From positions 27,637,980 through 27,701,979 of the forward strand of contig OX457074.1 of assembly GCA_949752795.1 (NCBI GenBank): DNA of 64,000 bases, read 5' to 3'. This document shows, one piece after another, positions 23,284 to 35,043 of this stretch. A program made the position numbers and the translations under genes. Within the stretch, counting starts at the first letter, position 1. Every line of letters starts with the position of its first letter. The notes below the pieces were generated by a model. It was not told where the DNA came from, did not search any database, and saw nothing but the letters and a program-made list of their open reading frames with translations. Source of the stretch: Hyperoodon ampullatus. Its lineage: Eukaryota > Chordata > Mammalia > Artiodactyla > Ziphiidae.

Positions 23284-23758
23284 GTAATTGAGAGTTGTTA
23301 TTGCAAGATCTCTAATCAATCTTCCCTTCTTTTGGTATTTTTTAAAAAATTGATGTCACAGTAAAATAAATTAGATATCCTGCCTATAAGTGAAAAATAC
23401 TAATCTTCACCTATTTACTTTTGGACCAATGGGGTTATATCCTTGATTATTGTAGAAAATGGAATTGTTCTTAAAAATAACTTCATACAAAATTAAAACA
23501 TGGGAAACAAATTTAAAAATAAATAAAAGAAAAATTAAAATATGGAAAAACTGGCTATGGAAATACTATTACGTTTTCATACATTTGAAAAATCTTCATC
23601 TACATGGCATTTCAATAACATACTTTAACCTTAAGGTCACAAAAATAAAAGGAAAGTAACAAAATTGTATTTAAGCACCTCTAACTGTTCAAGTCAATTC
23701 TAATATTACAGTGCTGCTTTGGTTATTCATGTTTTTTACCTATTTAAAAAAATTATAC

Positions 23759-24078
23759 GGACTTCCCTGGTGGCGCAATGGTTAAGAATCCACCTGCCAA
23801 TGCAGGGGACACGTGTTCGAGCTCTTGTCCGGGAAGATCAGGCATGCCGCGGAGCAACTAAGCCCGTGCGCCACAACTACTGAGCCCACATGCCACAACG
23901 ACTGAAGCCTACGTGCCTAGAGCCTGTGCTCCGCAACAAGAGAAGCCACCACAATGAGAAGTTCACGCACCACAATGAAGAGTAGCTCCCGCTTGCTGCA
24001 ACTAGAGAAAGCCCACGCCCAGCAGCAAAGACCCAACACAGCGAAAAATACATTAAATAAATAAACAAAATTTAAAAA
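23759..24078 (+). mobile_element. CHR-type SINE, long form
   Basis: ggacttccctggtggcgcaa to aaaaatacattaaataaata, with the long body segment (gaagcctacgtgcctagagc). Confidence 0.88.
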
Positions 24079-24150
24079 TTATATAAGTAATACATGTCTT
24101 TGACAAAAAAAAATACAAAGAAGTACATAATTTAAAAAGTGATAATCTGG

Positions 24151-24354
24151 TCTTCCCTGGTGGCACAGTGGTTGAGAGTCTGCCTGCCAATGCAGGGGAC
24201 ACCGGTTCGTGCCGAGGTCTGGGAAGATCCCACGTGCCACGGAGTGGCTCGGGCCGTGACCCATGGCCGCTGAGCCTGCGCATCTGGAGCCTGGGCTCTG
24301 CAACGGGAGAGGCCACAACAGTGAGAGGCCCGCGTACGATGAGAAAAAAAAAGT
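24151..24354 (+). mobile_element. CHR-type SINE
   Basis: tcttccctggtggcacagtg to gcccgcgtacgatgag plus poly(A). The surrounding repeat 'gtgataatc(t/c)' is duplicated at 24138-24147 and 24353-24361 (target-site duplication). Confidence 0.9.
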
Positions 24355-24582
24355 GATAATCCAACACTATGAAAGGTAACTCCATTATTAACAATCAGTT
24401 TGCAGCCTTCCAGATTTTCCTATACATATATAAACACATTCAGGATTTCTGTTTTGCTTTATTTGGGTATTTAACCTAATTGGGATATTACTCTTATTGA
24501 TCTGCATGTTGCCTTTTTTCCTAATGTACTGTAGGCATCTTTCCATGTGTGTACTTATGGATTGACCTCATTGCTTCATTGG

Positions 24583-24703
24583 TTTTTTTCTGGCCCGCTG
24601 CGAGCACCTTGTGGGATCTTAGTTCCCCAAACTGGGGCTGAACCCGGACCTCAGCAGTGAAAGCGCCAGAGTTCTAACCACTGGACCGCCAGGGAATTCC
24701 CAA
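24583..24703 (-). mobile_element. BOV-tA-like short SINE
   Basis: tttttctggcccgctgcgag to gaccgccagggaattccc, reverse orientation. Confidence 0.8.
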
Positions 24704-24742
24704 ACTCATTGTTCTTAATGACTACATAATAACCATCTCTTG

Positions 24743-24944
24743 GGCTTCCCTGATGGCGCAGTGGTTGAACGTCCGCCTGCCGATGCAGGGGACACGGGTT
24801 CGTGCTCAGGTCTGGGAAGATCCCACATGCCGCGGAGCGTCTGGGCCCATGAGTCATGGCGGCTGAGCCTGTGCGTCCAGAGCCTGTGCTCCACAACGGG
24901 AGAGGCCCCAACAGTGAGAGGCCCGCATAACGCAAAAAAAAAAG
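24743..24944 (+). mobile_element. CHR-type SINE
   Basis: ggcttccctgatggcgcagt to gaggcccgcataacgc plus poly(A). Standard short form. Confidence 0.9.
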
Positions 24945-24959
24945 AATTTTGAAATATGT

Positions 24960-25440
24960 AGATATTTTCTTACTTTTTTTCTTGTTTTCTATCTTAATTG
25001 CATCACTGTCTGAGAATGTACTCTGTATGATTTAGAGCATTTGAATTTGTTGAGACTTGTTATATGGCCCAGCATTTTCATAAACATTCCATGTAGACTG
25101 GAGAAGAATTTGTGATCTGCAGTTGTGGCTGCAGTATTCTCTATATATCTATTAGGTAAGGTCTGCTTATCCAGTTGTTCAGATCTATTTCTTACTAGCT
25201 CTCCATCTCCTCGTTTTAACAGTTACTGATATATGCATCTTCCGCTATATTTGTAGATTTGTCTCTACCTTCTTGCAATTCTGTCCATGGTTTTGCTTTC
25301 TATATTTTGAGGCTATGTGTATTAGGCACACACAAATTCAGAACTGTTATGTCTTCTTGGTGAATGAAGCATACCATCATTATGAAGCATCCCTCTTTAC
25401 TTCCATTCATGCTTTTTTGCCATAATGCCTACTTTCTTTT
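24960..25440 (-). repeat. old L1M fragment
   Basis: ctatcttaattgcatcactg, tctgagaatgtactctgtat, gttatatggcccagcatttt and similar text match the reverse complement of the old L1 ORF2/3' region. Too decayed to code. Confidence 0.6.
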
Positions 25441-25484
25441 GGTAGTTTTTGCATGGTTTGTCTTTTTAAATTTTTGTTCTTCTT

Positions 25485-26260
25485 TCAAAAATTGTGGTGC
25501 AATGCACAATTTACTGTCTTAACCATTAAAAGTTTTAAAAATTGCGGTAAAATCTCTGTTAACAGGAAGGTTACCATTTTAGTCATTTTAAAGTGTACAG
25601 TAAAGTACATTTACATTGTTCTGCAATTAATCTCCAGAAGTCTTTTCATCTTACCACACTGAAGACGCTATATGTGTATCCAGTTAACAATTCCCCATCC
25701 TTCCTTCCCACCCCCTGCTTGGCAATCACCCTTCCTACTCTCTAAGAATTTGTCTACTCTAGATGCCCTCATACAAATACAAGCAGACAGTTATTTGTTT
25801 CTTGCTGCTGGTTTATTCCACATAGTACAATGTTGTCAAGGTTCATCCATGTTGTAGCATGTGTAGCATTTCCTCCCTTTTTAAGGCTGAGTACTATTCC
25901 ATGGTGTGTATATACCACATTAAAAAAAATCTATTCATCTCTTGATGGACGCTTGGGTTGCTCCCACCTTTTTGTGATTGTGAATAATGCTGCTATGAAC
26001 ATGAGTGTTTAATATCTGTTTGAGCCCTTGCTTTCAATTCTTTTGGTTATATACCCAGAAGTGGAAGTGCTGGGTCATATGGTCATTGTTTAATTTTTTG
26101 AGAAACTGCCATAATGTTTTCCATAGTGGTCGCACCACTTTACATTCCTACCAGCAATGCACAAGTATTTTAATTTCACTACATCTTTGCCCACACTTGT
26201 TATTTTCTGTTTTTTGTTTTTGTTTTGATAACAGTTGTCTTAATGTGTGCGAGGTGATAC
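25485..26260 (-). repeat. old L1M 3' end fragment
   Basis: Reverse-oriented old L1: gttcatccatgttgtagcat, aaggctgagtactattccat, gggttgctcccacctttttg, gaagtggaagtgctgggtca. A related piece is at 41765-42520. Confidence 0.75.
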
Positions 26261-26269
26261 TTACTCTGG

Positions 26270-29200
26270 ACTTAAGTTGCTGTCAAAAGCAAAGGACCTT
26301 AGGGCATAAGGACCCCAAACCTTAGAATCACCTCCCTGTTGTGTCTACCCCTGAGAGTTTTCACTCTTATTAACCCACCAGATGTCTCCAAGCAGATGTT
26401 TTGAGGAATACATTGTCTATTTTGTTTTAGTAGTCCTTAGTGGGAGGGTTAGTCTGAATTATCTGGACCACCATCACTTCTTTTCTGTATTTCAAAAAGA
26501 AATGAAGTGGGCCTTAAAGGTAGAAGGAGAGTAGGAGTCCATGGATTTAATATTTCTTTATTTTTTAAACCACGTTATTTCCCACGTCTCTATTTTAAGT
26601 AACCCGGAGTAGACATCCTGGCTGAGTACTCACAGTAGCTCACATTAACAGGCAGTGATTTTTTTTTAGATTAAGTGGGAATAAAAAGAGAAGAAAAATC
26701 ATGGAAGAAAAAGGAGTGGAAGAAGAAGGGGAGAGAGAAGGAGGACCTAGAGGGATAGAGATGGAGAAGGCAGAAAAGTGGGAAGAAGAAAAGAGAAAGA
26801 TGAAGCAGGGAGAACAGAATTAAAGGAAGCTCCATTTAGTTTGACCAAGACCTGTAGACAGTGCTTCTGTAGAAATCCAGAGTTACTACTTGTTTAACAA
26901 GCAAACAAACAAAAAATTCCTTTCACATTGTCCTTTCCTTGCCAACCATTCACTTATTTTCATGACTGGTCATGGAAAAAGGAAACTAATTCATTCACTC
27001 AACAAATATTTATTAGGTACCCACTATATGCCAAGCTCTGTTCTGGGCACTGAGGATAAACAAACGAACAAAACCTACACAAGCCCTTGCCCTTACTGAG
27101 CTTCTGCTCTAGTGGGCCACTGTACCCAAGGTACAGTGATTGAGGTGCTAAATGCTGTAACAAACAGATCACAACTTCTCAGCAGGTTAACATAATAAAG
27201 GTCTGTGGTCTGCTCAGCTGAGAGTCCTTGCATGTATTTTTGGTCATGCAGATCTGCCCTGCTCATTCAGAGTCACACTTCTGCTTCACGTCTATTGGCA
27301 AGAACTAGTCACATGGCCCCAAAGGCAAGGGCATGGCTGGGAAATGTAGTTCCCAGTAACAAACACAAGTCTTTGGTGACCAGCAAACTGATTCTTCACA
27401 TGGAAAGATACAGACAAGAAACTGAATAACAAATTATTTATTACTTTAGGAGGTGATAAATGCTATGGGAAAAATGCAGGAAAGAGAGTGTCTGGGAGGG
27501 GGGAGTATTGAAAATTTAAATAGACTGGTGAGAGATGGACTCACTGGGCTGAGCAAAGCTTGAAGGAAGCAGAGGAGTGAGCCATGTGAATATAGGGGAG
27601 ATGGTGTTACTGGAAGAGGAAACACTCTAAAAGGAGCCCATTATGGCTGAAACAGAGCCAGCGGAGAGAGGCAGGAGATGAGGTCAAACAAATCAGAGGC
27701 AAATCGTGTGGGACTCTAGATTTATCCTCTGAATGAGATGAGAAGAAATCAGATGGGTGTGAGCAGAGGAGAGCTAGGAATCGATCTGCACTTTATCGAG
27801 ACCAGTGTGGTGGCTACGTTGGGAATACACTGAATGGGGGCAAAGGGAAGGAGATCAAAGTGCATGGGACCAGAGTGGCAACAATGGAGGTGATGAGAGA
27901 TGTCGGTTGCTAGATACAATTTGAAGGCAAAGCAGGATTTGTAGATGGATTGAAGATGGAGTTTGAGAGAAAGACAGGAGTGACTGTGGCCTGAGCAATT
28001 AAGAGATGGAGCTAGGGAAGACCATGGTGGAACACGTTTGTGGGGGGAACTCAAGAACTCACCTCTGGACATGTTGAGCTTGCGACGTCCATGTGAGTTT
28101 CATGTGGAGACGCTAAAATGATGCTGGACTAGGGTCTGAAGCTCAGGAGAAAGCCCTGGGCTTGAGCTACAGGTTTAGAGTCCTTTCTCAGGGTAAAGGC
28201 TCTACTCAAAGCCTTGAGACTGAAAGAGAAGGGCAGGCAGTGTAGTTGAAAAAGAGAGACCCAAGGGCTGAGCCTTAGGTCTGGACAGAATAAGATGTGG
28301 CCATTGCTGGGGATGGGGAGAAAAAAAGTGAGGGAAGGAAGCGGGCGTGAGTGGGGAATTATTTGGGGCTGTGGTTCATCAGATCAGAATCAGAATGGAG
28401 CACCATTAATGGTGACCAAGGGGTCTGTTTCCCCCCAACTCCACTCCTACCTGCCTGCCTCTAGCTGTGTACAATCCCAGTGGTCTGATGATGGACAGGG
28501 CCATCAGCTGCTCATTCCATGCTTCTGCACTCTTTCACCACCACCCCTCGCTCTCATAAAGGTTTGGTCATTCATTCAACAAATCTTTACTGAATGCCTA
28601 TATATGTGCCAGGCCCTGAGTAAACAAGCTAGACAAGGCCTGTGCCCTTATGGAGCTTATACTCCATAAGGGGGCTGGGGCAGATAATAAAAAATCAACA
28701 AATAGAAAAACAAGAACATTCCTAATGCAGGGTAAGAGAATAGAGAATGCCCTGCTTTGGTGAAGGGGATCATGAAAATTCTCTTCCAGGAGGGGACATC
28801 CGAGCTGAGATCTGAGTGCTAAAAGGATGATGGCCATCAGATCTGGGGGTCAAGGATCTGGCTGGACGGAGGCTTGCAGTGCTGCAAGGGAATGTTGAAG
28901 GCCAGTGTGCTGATCATGGTGGGGAGCCCCCTCACATGGGACCTTGTAGGCTATGGTTAGGAATTTGGTTTTATTCTAAGTGTGATGAGGACACCTCCCG
29001 TGGGTTAAAGCAGAGGACTCACGTGACAACATTTCACAGACCTCACTGGGTTGGTCAGATGGAGAGCAGACAGTAGGGGGCAGAGTGGAGGCAGCGAAAG
29101 GAGTTAGGAGGGTTTTCTAGCTGAGGCCACAGGTGGCATCTTGCACTAGGATGGGCCAGGATGCACGTTGTCTTGGACGAACGGGTGGGTCAGGCAGTCA

Positions 29201-29440
29201 TACATATACCAAGCTCTTCTCTGTGTCCAGGCCTATGCAAGGCCAAGAAAAGCACCTCCTAAAGAAACATGGGCGAGGTACAGTCCTTGCCCTCAGCTTA
29301 CTGAATGCTGAATTACAGGAAACTCAGACCACACATATTAAGGTGCCGGGTAAACACAAAGCAACCAGTAAGTCAGTGCATAGGAGGGGCTGACTAGGTG
29401 CAGAAGGGGGACTGGAAACAGTAACTGGCTACCGCGTAAA
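26270..29440. other. old repeat debris, no gene
   Basis: Purine-rich stretch at 26.69-26.82 kb, then ancient L2-type text at about 26.98-27.12 and 28.57-28.70 kb (caacaaatatttattaggta, ctatatgccaagctctg). Long purine-rich single-copy DNA follows, resembling degraded L2-type repeats (gaaggaagcagaggagtgag, gagccatgtgaatatagg). No exon signals with coding sense were seen. Confidence 0.5.
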
Positions 29441-31401
29441 GGGGAGATTTTGGAGCCTTCTCCAGACGGGTGGGGCGGCTCATTTTCCAGCGGGTAGCGG
29501 CAGAGGGTCGCGAGCAGCGCTGCCTCCCCACCCCCAGCCCACGGACCCGCGTGGCAGGGCCTGGATTGTCCAAGAACTTGGCTCCGGGCTCCAGTTTCCC
29601 AACTCACTCGGAGCTCAGAGAAGCGGTGACTCAGGCGAGGGCCCTCCCGGCACGCCGCGTTCTCAGCCGGCCTGCAGTGACTCACCACCTCGCTCCCTCC
29701 CTCACCGCTGACCCCGGGCCAATCCCTTAAGGAGTCTACACCCCACTCTTCTCACTTGGCCGGGACAACTGCCTGGTGGAGTTTTTTAGCTCCCCGGGGG
29801 CAGGGCTTCTGTCAGCAACCATCCAGGTTCCTCGAGAGAGGCTTCTCCTAGGGTCTGGTGGAGCGTAAAACCCTTGGGTGGACCCGAAGGCCCCAGGCCC
29901 TCCCCGTGCACCGAAGGAGGGCTTTAATGCTTCTGCATTCTTCTAATTTCAGAGCCTTTCAACAGCATTTTATACCGAATACAATTTCGCAAGTCTTGGT
30001 GTCCTGGAGGAATTTTCCCTTGGACACCTCTTGGTCAAAATTTGCTTGGGGGAAACAAAAAAGCAACCAGAGTAGGCCCCCAAAGTCTGCAAAGCAGAGA
30101 CCAGTGGCAATGGGAGGCGAGTGTGCGGCGGACTGACCATCGGGCCCCGGAGCAAGCGACCACCGCGTGAGTGCGCGGGCCGAAGCTCTGCTCGCCCGGG
30201 CAACCGAAAGCGGGCGGCGAGAATCGCGAGAGCGCTCAGCTCCCCTGCAGCGAGCCCTCGGGCAGGAGCAGAGGCCCAGGCGGCGGGCGTGGGCTGCGGG
30301 GTCACTCGCCTGCTTCCCCGGCTGGCGTCTAGGCGCCCCTACTTCCAGCGCGCCCCATCGCAGCCAGGCGACCTGAGCGGCCCCCAACCAGCCTTGGGCC
30401 AGAGTTCTGCCCGCCGTCCTCCGCTCGCCCAGCCGCCGGCGCTCGCCACCCGGCTGGGACCCGGCAGGTGGACTGTGGACTGCGGCGGGCGCACCCTCCT
30501 TCCGGCCCCGGACCCTCTCCCGGACCCTCCCTCGAGCCCTGGCGCGCCTCTGCTCGACGGCCAGAGCTCGCTATCTGCGCCCCCGTGTTACCTGCCTCGG
30601 GAAGTCCCAGTTCACAAGCAGCCCGCACTGTAAAAGGGTGGATTCGGCAGAGCCCAAAACCACATTTCTAGGGGAGGGGTGGGGTCCCCATCTAGAGGGT
30701 CGCAGATCGCATTACTGGCCGAGGGGAGGAGACAGCGGAAGGGAGAGTCAACAGGGGTAAATGTTGCTTTTCGCTTAGTACTCCCCCTCCCCCTCCCTAA
30801 CGCGCTGAGATGCGGGTAGGCTCAGGGACACAGTGTCCCCCCAGGTTCCAGAGCCCGACGGCCCCGGAACGGTTTGGCAGGACAGAAGCATCTTTCCATA
30901 CGCGGATGCTGCAGTCAGAGCGCCGGTTGGCCTGCAGGGCTGCCAGGCTCCAGGGCCCCGATGGCGACCTCTCTCCGGGCAACAAAGCCCGCCTCCGGGC
31001 AACGAAGATCTAGAGCAATAACAGACGGATAAATAAATCAATGAGCGGCTCTTTGCTGCCAGCAGCAGAGAAACCTCGGGCTGATTAAATGCAGATGCGG
31101 GGTGTCTGCCAGGACAGGAGGGCAGCAGGGTACAGGGAACCGGCGTGGAGGCGAAGGGTGGGGGGAAGGGAGGCCAGGGCAGGAGCGACGGGAAAGACCC
31201 AAAGCCACGTTTTTAAACATGGGGGGCGGTTTTAAAGGAAAACAGTACAGGGGAGGTGGGGACAGGGCTGCGGGCCTCTGGCCTCCAAGCCACCCCGGGG
31301 AACTTTCCAGGTGGGAGGTGCGGCCCCAGGGATGGTGCCGGCGGCGGGAGGCGGGAGTCCGAGGCAGAGGGAGGGGGGCGGTCACTTTAAAGGCTCTTTC
31401 T

Positions 31402-31422
31402 TACCCATAATGCTTTGTGGGG
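31402..31422. promoter_or_regulatory. ACCCATAATGCTTTGTGGG element in the core promoter
   Basis: The sequence acccataatgctttgtggg, 25-45 bp before the putative start codon, resembles the CCCA-nATGC part of ZNF143-type (SBS) promoter motifs found near transcription starts of CpG-island genes. Inferred by motif only. Confidence 0.4.
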
Positions 31423-31439
31423 GCGTTGCCATAGTGGAT

Positions 31440-31450
31440 CCAAGATGGCG
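31440..31450 (+). promoter_or_regulatory. YY1-type site overlapping the start codon
   Basis: CCAAGATGGCG is the classic downstream YY1 motif (AAGATGGCG) whose ATG often serves as the start codon in CpG-island housekeeping genes. Here the ATG at 31445-31447 opens the frame of the first exon. Confidence 0.7.
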
Positions 31451-31465
31451 TACAAAGTAATTCAG
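31445..31465 (+). CDS. very short first coding exon of an unidentified transcript
   Basis: The frame from the YY1-site ATG reads MAYKVIQ, then hits a strong donor (CAG|GTAAGT). A possible second exon at 32747 (acceptor ATCTCAG) continues in phase as ELDEVIDD and then stops (TAA 32771-32773), giving only 15 codons. Either this is a micro-ORF before the real coding part, or the right second exon lies elsewhere. I do not recognise the gene. The promoter looks genuine: CpG island, YY1 motif, good donor. The AT-rich, repeat-bearing DNA downstream resembles a first intron. Confidence 0.4.
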
Positions 31466-32746
31466 GTAAGTCCTGAATTCCCCCTTCTCTGCTGCTGAGA
31501 TTGCTCCGCGAGCTGCCGGAGCCCTCCGGAGAGAGGACCGGACTCCCCTCCGGTCCTCCAAGTCCCGGGAGGGTCGGCCGCGGGGCGGGCCTGGGGCCCA
31601 GACGGCCCGCGGCGGGGCCTGGGAAGCGGGGCTCTTCGAGGCGAGGCCCGGACGCTGGGGCTGCTTACAGCTTCTTTCCCTCCCTGGCCCCCTTTCCCTC
31701 CACTGGGGGGCCGCGGAGCCCTTGGCCCAGGCCGTGGAGGGGGCCTCGCAGACCCCGGCCGCGAGCGTGCGGGAGGCTTGTCCAGCCCACGGCACGCCGG
31801 GAGGGGGAGTCGAGCCGCCTTGCACGCTCCCCTCCTCCGGGTCGCGGCTGGGGTGGGGAGCGTGCAGGCCTCCGACGCCCCGCTCGCTTGCCCCCTCTGG
31901 GCTCGGACTTCCACGCGGGGTGGGGCGGGGGCCGGAGGGTGAGCGCGGGGAAAAGTGGGTCAGGGGTGCACCCCTCCCTCGCCCGCCGAGGGCTGTTGCC
32001 TGAGCTTCACTTTCTTTACCCCCTTTCTCCACCCCCTCCTCGGAAATTCTCATTGGGCCACAAGCACATCAACAAAAACAAAAACAGAGGATTTTCTTGA
32101 GCTAAGGGACCGCAGCTTTATCTAAGGAACTTTGATTGCTCTCCCCCCAAATTATTTGAGCCTTCTGCACCCTCCCCTTTGCTGAGGATCGTCCAGCCAG
32201 GGTTGGAAATCAGGGTCTTAGGATTCTTCTTGGATTGAGACCCTCAGGTTGTTTTTGAAACTCAAAATTGTTGTTCCTTCACCCTCACCACTTACACTTT
32301 TCAGGCAAATCGTTAATAGATGTGTAACTGCAGAGACAGTGGATGCCTAGAGTTGGGCGGGGGAGGGGGGAGGAAGGCGTCGTCCTGGCAGTTTGTTCTT
32401 CATTCTGCCCTCTCTTCAACGCGTATGAGTGGATTTCTTCTCCGTCATCTCTTCTTTTTTCTCCTTCTTTTTCATTTGATTTATTGAAAGTAAGGTCAGT
32501 CAGATATGACATTTTTATGTTTGGATTTTAAGAACACTTTCTAATTATTCTTTTATCACACAGAGAGGAAATGTTTTTGTTTTAAAGTAAAGCAAACAGA
32601 CTCATTTACAAAGCTGCATACTGTACCATTTTGGTAACTTTTCCATTTGAAATTTATATGCCCTTTCACTTGAGGCTGATAGAATGTTTGCTACATGTCT
32701 CTTACTGGTGTTGTCTAGACACATTTTACTTTTCTGTTTATCTCAG

Positions 32747-32802
32747 GAATTGGATGAAGTCATTGATGACTAAAGAACTACAGTGCTGGTGAGATGTGTA
32801 AG
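32747..32802 (+). other. candidate second exon
   Basis: Acceptor tttatctcag, then an in-phase stretch ELDEVIDD followed by TAA, with possible donors GTGAGA at 32789 and 32803. Splice signals are reasonable, but no homology was recognised. Confidence 0.3.
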
Positions 32803-34835
32803 GTGAGACTGCAGTTAAAAATGATTTACCTTTTTTCCTTCTTTATTTTAATCAAGTCATGAGGGTGAGACTGAAACTAAGTAACTTGATGGGGCCATCT
32901 TTATTTCCAAATCACTCACTCAGTCAAGTGGGAGTAGAGGCAGGGCTAGATTTGGAAAGGACAACTGTGTCAAGTATACCAAACTTTTCAGCTACTGGAG
33001 CTTATCCAGAGCCAAATGTTATTTGCAGCCATCCTTGATGAGTATCTTCACCAGGGGTAATTATAGTTTGCCTATTGAAATTCCCTTGTGTAACTTTAAT
33101 TGAATGTCTTAATTTTATCTGTGCTTTGGTGTCCATCACTTAGTCTGCATTGAGTGTTAGTGATTGCGTATGCGGATTTTGTGCGTCTACAGTTTGTGGG
33201 ACTCATGTAAAGTACACCCTTTGCATTGGAAAGAATGATTTCAGGCAAATCGTGCTTTTATTTTCTGAAAAATGGAACAGTGCTTGGCTCTCTCATAATT
33301 ATTTGGAAATAAAAATGATAGTGTTGCATTTTGGTTAGGTTATTAGGGATAAGACTGGCTTGTCATTATCTTCTGGTCACATGTAGTGTGTGAATTCAGA
33401 GTGTTGCTTTATTTAATCTAACTCATAAGGCTTTGGATTTATAGAACGTTATGATTACAGGGTCAATGAACAGTCAGTATTCTGTACTGGTGAGAAGGAC
33501 AGTGTTGCTAATTTTACATTCTTCACAAGCAATTTTCTCAACTTTAAAAATATATCTTTTTATTTTTTTTTTATTTTAGTCATTGTAGATGTACTATACT
33601 ACAGTGTGTGTGAGTGTGTGTGTCTGTAAAATATTTTACTATGGTTTATTGAGAAAATGTAAGTTGTTACGGTAGATTGGTTACTGCAGGGTTTTGTTTA
33701 TTTTTCCTTTAACACATCTGAGTAGCCTTTGAATTTTGAAATTCACTCACAAAGTTTTCATCTCTATCACACATCTGTTTAAGAAGAGTAAGCTGTGCTT
33801 TATTTTATTCCAGATTGAGGCATACAATTGACATTTTTGCCTTAAAAAAAAAACTTGGGAGGGGAAGGTGGACATAAACCAAGATCTTTTTGTAAGTGCA
33901 CACACCACATTTGCATGTGTTTGAAACTCAGAAGTGCTTGTGTGTATTACATATATTTTTATTTTTATTCTTAGCAGAGCAAATATGGATTTTAAAATTT
34001 ATTTATTTTCAGCTTACAGATGGAGGCATATTCATGCCTTAGACCTCCCAATCTGTACCTTTTATCTTTTTTTTAAAATACATATTACTTTGTGGAAAGA
34101 ACCAATGATCTACTTTTGGGCCTATGGAGATGTTTGTTTATAATCCAAAAGGGAATATTTAGAAATAGGTCATCTTGTGTGGCTAGTGTTGTTTGGCCTG
34201 AGCTGTGTCAAGACATTTTCCACAATTTTCACACGTGTAGACCATGTGAAGTGTTAGTATTGACTTCAAAGTGAAGTTGGTGGTTGGCCACCGAACAGGT
34301 TGTCACACGAAGCATTCTAAAATGGGAAATGCCATAGTACTGAAGTTTGTGGTGAAGCGAGGGTCTGTGTCTTTGAGTTGAATGAAGACATAGCTTTTTT
34401 AGTCTGTCCTTTTGGCTGGGAAGCTGGGACACTATTTTTAGGTAAGGCGGGAGTTTTGGGGAGTCAGTCAGTGCCTCTCTATCAGCTGATGTGCTTGATT
34501 TTTGCAGTTGTTAGCAAGAAGTTTCATTTCTAATACCGTAAGTATTCAATCTACATTGTTTTAAAGTCTGTATACATTTATGGACAGTCCAGTGTTTTAC
34601 TGGAGAAGGGAGTGAAGCCAACATAACAGGGGAAATCATTCCTACTTGCAAAGGACCTTGTGTAGTTTAAAAATATAGAGCATATTCATGAAAGGCTAAG
34701 AATATTGCAGAGGGACCTACAAATAAGTAGACCAGATCTTACACATGCATTTTTGTCCTCTGTTTAAGAAGTAGGCATGGTATTGATATTAAATGCAACT
34801 TAGTCTATAATTATCTGTCAGACTATATTTAAGAT

Positions 34836-35043
34836 TCTTTTTTTTTTTTTTGCGGTACGCGGGCCTCTCACTGTTGTGGCCCCTCCCGTTGCGGAGCACA
34901 GGCTCCGACCGCGCAGGCTCAGCGGCCATGGCTCACGGGCCCAGCCGCTCCGCGGCATGTGGAGTCTTCCCGGACTGAGGCACGGACCCGTGTCCCCTGC
35001 ATCGGCAGGCGGACTCTCAACCACTGTGCCACCAGGGAAGCCC
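34836..35043 (-). mobile_element. CHR-type SINE with clear target-site duplication
   Basis: Poly(T) then gcggtacgcgggcctctcac, ending accagggaagccc. The flanks taagattct (34829-34837) and taagattct (35044-35052) are identical, so the insertion is complete and fairly young. Confidence 0.93.

Larger units (their letters stand above)
29440..31990. promoter_or_regulatory. CpG island with plus-strand promoter
   Basis: CpG density rises at 29.46 kb and is very high at 30.12-30.60 and 31.28-31.98 kb. Repeats are absent. The island ends just past a short first exon and a strong donor at 31466. Minus-strand and plus-strand open frames across the island come from GC content and are not credible genes. 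Confidence 0.75.

Noticed and set aside
23760..23850. tRNA-like A and B box sequences in several SINEs
   Set aside because: They are heads of tRNA-derived SINEs and do not fold as complete tRNA genes.
26690..26820. Purine-rich (GGA/GAA) stretch as a possible regulatory or triplex element
   Set aside because: Irregular and not mirror-symmetric on reading; ordinary low-complexity sequence.
30121..30633. 170-codon plus-strand open frame
   Set aside because: GC-driven, low complexity, frames open on both strands; no family recognised.
31382..32053. 223-codon minus-strand open frame in the CpG island
   Set aside because: GC-driven open frame, low-complexity Pro/Arg/Ser, and it overlaps a plus-strand promoter and exon.
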